NCBI GenBank assembly: GCA_021413535.1
Contig: JAIOQF010000047.1
Span: 1-28,039 of the forward strand
DNA length: 28,039 nucleotides
From: Verrucomicrobiota bacterium
GTDB taxonomy: Bacteria > Verrucomicrobiota > Verrucomicrobiia > Verrucomicrobiales > Verrucomicrobiaceae
Direction: 5' to 3'
Shown: positions 24,024 through 28,039 of the stretch, in pieces
How positions within the stretch are numbered: the first letter of the stretch is position 1
Layout of the letters: every line of letters begins with the position of its first letter
Translations under genes and position numbers: made by a program
Notes under the pieces: model-generated
The model's input: only the letters and a program-made list of their open reading frames with translations
Databases searched by the model: none
What the model was told of the DNA's origin: nothing

Positions 24024-25208
24024 CTACTCCTTCATCGTCTCCACCCGCAGCCAGCTTGGATCTTCGCGGACGCAATCTAACGCGGCAACAGTCTGCATCG
24101 CGCTGCGCACGACTCGCAGCATCGCAGTGTCGAGCATGAAAATCAGCGGTGTGGTGCCAGCCTCGTCGGATTCATCAGGCTGAATAACAGATGAGATGCC
24201 GATGCCGCTCTCGCCAAAAACTGCGGCGACGCGCGCGAGCACACCGGGCACGTCCGCGACGGTGAGGCGAACATAAAATTTGGAGACCGTCTCCTCCACG
24301 GGTTTGCTTTTTCCGTAAAGTCCGTGCGGGACAAATCCACTGTGACGCGATCCATAGTGCAGCGTGGCTGCCGCTTCGGCGATGTCGCTGATCACGCTGG
24401 ATGAAGTCGGATCCTGACCCGCGCCTTTGCCGTAGAATAGTGTTTCACCAACGATGTCGCCATGCACGAGCACGGCGTTGAACGCGCCGCCGATGCTGGC
24501 CAGCACGTGCTGCTGCGGAACAAGCGAGGGCTGCGTGCGCACTTCCACGCGACCTTTTTCATCGGCGCGAATGACACTGAGCAGCTTGATGGTGTAGCCG
24601 AGTTGCGCGGCGAAGCGGATATCAGTCTGAGAAATATTTTCGATTCCTTGCACGAACGCATCCTCCGGCTTGACCCAGAAGCCGTAGCTGAGCGAGGCCA
24701 GGATGATGGCTTTGTGCGCCGCATCCCAGCCGCTCACATCCAGGGTGGGATCGGCCTCGGCAAATCCGAGCCGCTGGGCATCGGCCAGCGCGTCTTTGTA
24801 GCTCACGCCCTCCGCCGTCATGCGGCTGAGGATATAGTTGCAGGTGCCGTTGATGATGCCGTGGATGCTGCGGATGTGATTGCCGACAAAGCCTTCCTGA
24901 ATCGTCTGAATGATGGGGATGCCGCCGGCGACTGCAGCTTCGAAATAGATTGGCACGCCGTTTTGCTCAGCGAGCTTGAAAAGCTCCGGGCCGCGTTCGG
25001 CCAGCAGTGCTTTATTTCCGGTGACGACCGGCTTCTTCGCACGCAAAGCCGCGCAAACAATATCAAAGGCCTCCGTGGTACCGCCGATGAGCTCGACAAT
25101 GATATCCAGCTGTGGGTCTGCCACCAGCTCCCGCCATTCGGCGGTCAGGAGTTTGTTTCCCAATGTGATCTCGCGCTTCTTGCCGGGATCGCGGACTGCG
25201 ATATTCAA
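24024..25208 (-). CDS. hom: Homoserine dehydrogenase, N-terminally truncated
   Basis: Would reduce aspartate semialdehyde to homoserine for threonine and methionine synthesis. From TTG 25208 the ORF encodes 394 residues beginning NIAVRDPGKKREI, which corresponds to about residue 40 of the usual enzyme. The Rossmann motif GLGTVGSG and the first strand are missing. An in-frame TAA lies at 25215-25217, and no other frame in 25209-25347 encodes the missing part. The rest is well conserved: ELIGG, GNKALLAERG, AAVAGGIPII, GIINGTCNYILSRM, GFAEADPTLDVSGWDAAHK, YGKGAGQDPTSSSVISDI, and a C-terminal ACT domain (about 315-385, FYVRLTVADVPGVLARVAAVF). As read it should not bind NAD(P)H, so this may be a pseudogene or an assembly break. 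Confidence 0.85.
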   Translation of the reverse strand: MNIAVRDPGKKREITLGNKLLTAEWRELVADPQLDIIVELIGGTTEAFDIVCAALRAKKPVVTGNKALLAERGPELFKLAEQNGVPIYFEAAVAGGIPIIQTIQEGFVGNHIRSIHGIINGTCNYILSRMTAEGVSYKDALADAQRLGFAEADPTLDVSGWDAAHKAIILASLSYGFWVKPEDAFVQGIENISQTDIRFAAQLGYTIKLLSVIRADEKGRVEVRTQPSLVPQQHVLASIGGAFNAVLVHGDIVGETLFYGKGAGQDPTSSSVISDIAEAAATLHYGSRHSGFVPHGLYGKSKPVEETVSKFYVRLTVADVPGVLARVAAVFGESGIGISSVIQPDESDEAGTTPLIFMLDTAMLRVVRSAMQTVAALDCVREDPSWLRVETMKE

Positions 25209-25278
25209 CGCCGATTAAATACTGGATTCAAAAATATATCTTTTTTCTATTGTCTTCGGCCCGCATTTTTGATGGAAT

Positions 25279-25314
25279 GGGTAAATTAACTAGCGCCTCC
25301 TCCGTAAATTACCC
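25279..25314. repeat. Imperfect inverted repeat upstream of the small exported protein
   Basis: GGGTAAATTA (25279-25288) pairs with GTAAATTACCC (25304-25314) at nine of ten positions around a 15-base GC-richer loop. It lies in the AT-rich divergent region between the homoserine dehydrogenase gene and the small ORF at 25348. There is no T-run directly after it. It may be an operator or transcript leader structure for either gene. Confidence 0.45.
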
Positions 25315-25347
25315 AAGAGTCAAAATTTTTATTGCCCCTTACCCATC

Positions 25348-25602
25348 ATGAGACTTGCAAAAATCTTGGCTTTATCCCTTCTCCTGACCAGTGGCGTCAA
25401 AGCCAGCGTAGCCGTTGAAACTTCCCTGCCACTCCCCGCTGCGCTGCCTATGGAAGCTTCGATTGCGGTGAATAATAATGGGCGGGCTGATGATACGCTG
25501 CACAAAATTGCGCTGACCTGCGGTTTGTTGGCCCTCGCCATTGCCGGGCAGCAAGCCCTTTTCCCTCGCAAATCCGCGCCGGCCCGGATCAAGGCCGACT
25601 GA
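25348..25602 (+). CDS. Small exported protein with C-terminal membrane anchor
   Basis: Not recognised. An 84-residue product with a classical signal peptide (about 1-19, MRLAKILALSLLLTSGVKA), a short polar middle rich in Asn and Ala, then a hydrophobic helix (about 54-71, IALTCGLLALAIAGQQAL) and a basic tail (FPRKSAPARIKAD). The plan of signal peptide, DDT before a hydrophobic helix, and Arg/Lys end resembles a short exosortase-sorted (PEP- or VPDSG-CTERM-like) protein, but the motif is not clearly present, so this is only a suggestion. A possible promoter is TTGTCT (25250-25255), 17 bases, TGGAAT (25273-25278). No neighbour suggests a role. Confidence 0.6.
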   Translation: MRLAKILALSLLLTSGVKASVAVETSLPLPAALPMEASIAVNNNGRADDTLHKIALTCGLLALAIAGQQALFPRKSAPARIKAD

Positions 25603-25649
25603 AATTAACGCTCAGGTTAACCGCGCCACGAAAAGAGGAGGCATTCCCT

Positions 25650-27344
25650 TCAGGAAATGCCGCTCAAGTCTCCCGCACTGCGGACAGCTTGAATTAAAAG
25701 AGTCCAGGATTCCGTGCCGCGCCAGAACTGTCGCTGCAGTTTTACCGCTACATCCCACGGAGGCGGGGGCGGGTTTTCCAGCTGGGCATTGAACCAGATT
25801 GCGGGATGAATGACACCCCTCTGTCGCAGCAAAAGTTTCCAGTGCTTTTCTTTGAGAATCTGGCCGGGCATTCCGGGTTCCACATTTCGCAGCAGAAAAA
25901 CTGGATCCGGATTTCCCATGCCAAAGGGTTCCATCCGAAGAAATTCACTGAAGAATCTTGTCCCAAAATCGGCCAGCGAACATTCAACATCACATTCAAC
26001 GCGGGCTTGCAGTGTTCCGGTTCCGAGCTGCCGGGTAACAGAGACATCCATGGCCTCGCGGAAGGCGGCGAAATTTTTTTCCTCCAATGATACCCCGGCG
26101 GCCATGGCGTGACCGCCGCCCTTCAAAAGCAGATGGCGGCATTCATCCAGCGCTTCCACCAACGAGATGCCGGGAACACTGCGCCCGCTGCCCTTGCCGA
26201 TCCCATTTTCATCAAAGGCGATGACCACAGCCGGCCGATAAAAATCGCGCATGAGCCGCGAGGCCACGATGCCCACCACTCCCGGATGCCAAGTGCGGGA
26301 ACCCATCACGATGCACGAGGCCTGCACCAGAGCGGGATTGGCCAGGATGTCCGCCCGGGCCTCGACATGCGCGCGGCCCTCCACATCCTGCCGCTCGCGA
26401 TTAAGTTCATTCAGCAGATCGGCATAGCCCTCCGCCTCCTCAGCATCATCGCACAACAGCAGATCGAGCGAAGCCAGCGCGTGATCCAGCCGGCCTGAAG
26501 CGTTTAACCGCGGCCCGAGCCGGAATCCAATGTGATGTGCCTCGATATGACCGTCGAGTCCTGCGGCCGCCTTCAGCGCGCGCAAACCGACCCGGCGGGT
26601 CGTGGCAATTTTTTCCAGCCCCTTCTTCACGATGATGCGATTCTCTCCACGCAGTGGAACCAGATCCGCCACCGTTCCCATCGCGGCCAGATCCAGCATT
26701 TCCCGCAGATCGAAGCCGGGTATCGGCCGCAATTTTAGCAACGCGTGAAGCAGTTTGAAAACGAGACCAGCCGTGCAGAAATCTCCATGCCCATCGCCAA
26801 GCTTCGGATTTACCAAGGCCACACACTCCGGCAAAGTGCTGCCGGGCTGGTGGTGATCCACAATGACACAGTCCACACCTTGGACGCCCAGCCATTTCAC
26901 TTCCGCAACCGAACCAGTCCCGCAATCCAGCGCAATCAACAAAGTGGGCTTGCCAAAATCTTCAAAGCAACGCGCCAAACCTTCCAGACTGAGTCCATAG
27001 CCCTCGTCCATGCGTCGCGGCAAAAATGCGCGCGGTTCCAATCCATAGGCGCGCAGCAAAATCATGAGCTGCGCCAGCGAGGTGATGCCGTCCACATCGT
27101 AATCTCCGTAGAGAATGACTTTCTCCTTCTTTTCCACGGCTTCGATGATCCGGCGTCCTGCGATTTCCATGCCCGGCAGCAGGAACGGATCACTCAGCGC
27201 CGCCAGTCTTGGATCGAGATAGGCCTCCAGCTTTTCCTCACCCAGGCGCAACGCGAGAAGTTGCCGCATGAGCGGGAGCATCGTCTTGCCAGAATCAGAT
27301 TCCTCCACAGCGCGCAGCAGCACCTCATCCGGCTGTTTGCACAA
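25650..27344 (-). CDS. recJ: Single-stranded-DNA-specific exonuclease RecJ
   Basis: 5'-3' exonuclease on single-stranded DNA in recombination and mismatch/base-excision repair; DHH phosphoesterase superfamily. The 564-residue protein has DYDVDG (81-86), the ALDCGT metal motif (138-143), DHH (163-165), EMLDLAAMGTVADLVPL, the GPRLNASGRL segment, and the DHHA1 part GKGSGRSVPGISLVEAL...GGHAMAAG, then the C-terminal OB-like domain. Length is typical. The start is uncertain: TTG 27344 (giving MCKQPDEVLL) is the only plausible start, since the same frame is open for roughly 37 more codons with no ATG or GTG before a TGA. No Shine-Dalgarno sequence. A neighbour of another repair gene, uvrA, though not on the same transcript. 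Confidence 0.94.
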   Translation of the reverse strand: MCKQPDEVLLRAVEESDSGKTMLPLMRQLLALRLGEEKLEAYLDPRLAALSDPFLLPGMEIAGRRIIEAVEKKEKVILYGDYDVDGITSLAQLMILLRAYGLEPRAFLPRRMDEGYGLSLEGLARCFEDFGKPTLLIALDCGTGSVAEVKWLGVQGVDCVIVDHHQPGSTLPECVALVNPKLGDGHGDFCTAGLVFKLLHALLKLRPIPGFDLREMLDLAAMGTVADLVPLRGENRIIVKKGLEKIATTRRVGLRALKAAAGLDGHIEAHHIGFRLGPRLNASGRLDHALASLDLLLCDDAEEAEGYADLLNELNRERQDVEGRAHVEARADILANPALVQASCIVMGSRTWHPGVVGIVASRLMRDFYRPAVVIAFDENGIGKGSGRSVPGISLVEALDECRHLLLKGGGHAMAAGVSLEEKNFAAFREAMDVSVTRQLGTGTLQARVECDVECSLADFGTRFFSEFLRMEPFGMGNPDPVFLLRNVEPGMPGQILKEKHWKLLLRQRGVIHPAIWFNAQLENPPPPPWDVAVKLQRQFWRGTESWTLLIQAVRSAGDLSGIS

Positions 27345-27454
27345 CGTGAGACTCGCAGCATAGCGGCTGCCGCGTTGCTGCGCAGGAATTATTTTTATGT
27401 CGTGACCGACGTTGTGCTCGACTTCATCGACCTGGCGTTCATCGTGCGCCCATC

Positions 27455-27988
27455 ATGCCCGGCTCCACGTCCAGCGCCCGTCTGCTAAAGACCGCGCTCG
27501 GCCTTGGGCTGATCATTCCCGGCGCCGCGTTCATCGTTTTTCTCTGGATCAGTTATGACCGCGCTCAGGAAACGCGGCACTGGAAGCCGACACCCTGCCT
27601 TATTCTCAGCTCCCAAGTCTTGAGCGAACATCCGTCGCTCCACTCCCCGCTCGCCCACCGCGCCAGCGTTCGCTATCGCTATGTCTTCGAGGGTGTCACG
27701 CATACCGGCGATCACATTCGCCGGGTCGACGGACCAAGTTCCGAAAAAGAAAAAATGGAGAAGCTCTGTGCAAAGTATCCACCGGGCCGGGAATCAGAAT
27801 GCTTCGTCAATCCAGAGCAGCCGGACATCGCGGTATTGGAGCACGCGACAAAAGCGGGCCTCTACACCCTGTGGTTCCCGCTTTTATTCGTTGCCGGCGG
27901 TGCCGGCATGATCTGGAGCGCGTGGCGCCGCACTCACTCCCAATCGTCGCCAGAAAAGCCGCTGGGTCCAGGCTTCGATTTGCCGTAG
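27455..27988 (+). CDS. DUF3592 family membrane protein
   Basis: A 177-residue protein of unknown function with two transmembrane helices (about 12-33 and 133-152) bracketing an extracytoplasmic domain. The domain has the DUF3592 pattern: HWKPTPCLILSSQVL, VRYRYVFEGVTHTGDHI, a Lys/Glu-rich loop, then YPPGRESECFVNPEQPDIAVL. Two Cys (one after WKPTP, one in ECFVNP) could form a disulfide. ATG 27455 gives a normal start. It is divergent from recJ, and its last 18 codons overlap the 3' end of the gene on the other strand. No operon partner is visible. Confidence 0.85.
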   Translation: MPGSTSSARLLKTALGLGLIIPGAAFIVFLWISYDRAQETRHWKPTPCLILSSQVLSEHPSLHSPLAHRASVRYRYVFEGVTHTGDHIRRVDGPSSEKEKMEKLCAKYPPGRESECFVNPEQPDIAVLEHATKAGLYTLWFPLLFVAGGAGMIWSAWRRTHSQSSPEKPLGPGFDLP

Positions 27989-28039
27989 TTGCGGGCACCA
28001 CCACGGTTGCCGCCACCACCGCCCGCAAATGGACGACGG
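27934..28039 (-). CDS. C-terminal end of a Gly/Arg-rich (RGG-tailed) protein, partial
   Basis: The window ends inside an open frame on the minus strand that reads RRPFAGGGGGNRGGARNYG, continues with KSKPGPSGFSGDDWE, and stops at TGA (27934-27936). Gly/Arg-rich tails of this sort are typical of bacterial DEAD-box RNA helicases and small RNA-binding proteins; which one cannot be told from 35 residues. It overlaps the DUF3592 gene by 55 bases at their 3' ends. The upstream part lies outside the window. Confidence 0.5.
   Translation of the reverse strand, partial: RRPFAGGGGGNRGGARNYGKSKPGPSGFSGDDWE

Noticed and set aside
24015..24027. Palindrome GTAGCC-C-GGCTAC at the mgsA / homoserine dehydrogenase junction
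   Set aside because: A one-base loop cannot form a proper RNA hairpin; it arises where the two convergent stop codons meet.

Overview
The window looks like an ordinary chromosomal stretch of a moderately GC-rich, Gram-negative-type bacterium, most likely from the Verrucomicrobia / PVC group. Reasons: the UvrA is double-length (four ABC ATPase modules in tandem), a form I associate with Chlamydiae and relatives; the CdsA signature motif is the PVC-like GIGGILDLTDS variant; there are GYF_2+RDD, CPBP and DUF3592 membrane proteins; and start codons almost never have a Shine-Dalgarno sequence. There are no phage genes, transposases, CRISPR arrays, tRNAs or rRNAs. No stretch longer than 300 bases lacks a gene.

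Layout. 1-1013: sigma-70 factor (+) with promoter and terminator. 1018-5814 (-): polysaccharide deacetylase, a dynamin-like protein with a degenerate GTP site, cdsA and dxr, closely spaced and probably one operon for envelope, phospholipid and isoprenoid functions. 5981-6316 (+): a small Gly/Tyr-repeat lipoprotein with a Cys/His-rich tail. 6375-8177 (-): mtnP, a DCC thiol oxidoreductase and a small membrane protein. 8368-9264 (+): phosphatidylserine decarboxylase, ending at a bidirectional terminator shared with a small unknown gene. 9764-16327 (-): GYF/RDD membrane protein, CPBP protease, SufE, pseudouridine synthase and two glycosyltransferases. 16460-17275 (+): acyl-CoA thioesterase and a zincin, convergent with an L,D-transpeptidase lipoprotein (-). 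17983-23569 (+): tandem UvrA, split into two frames, followed by methylglyoxal synthase. 24024-25208 (-): homoserine dehydrogenase lacking its N-terminal nucleotide-binding motif. 25348-25602 (+): small exported protein. 25650-27344 (-): RecJ. 27455-27988 (+): DUF3592 protein. The window ends in the 3' end of an RGG-tailed protein (-).

The most notable observation is at the junction of the UvrA halves. A REP-like double palindrome of 67 bp is flanked by 9-bp direct repeats (CATCGCTCG). Removing exactly one repeat plus the palindrome (76 bp) restores a single continuous frame of 1836 codons that reads into the conserved UvrA motif LDIPRDQLVVVTG. This looks like a small palindromic element that inserted into, and split, a PVC-type fused uvrA. 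Other points are heptanucleotide repeats between genes and in frame inside both UvrA halves, the degenerate dynamin-like GTPase, the CxC/His lipoprotein, the truncated homoserine dehydrogenase, and a partial internal duplication in a glycosyltransferase.

All identifications come from reading translated sequence and recalled family motifs; no database search was run.
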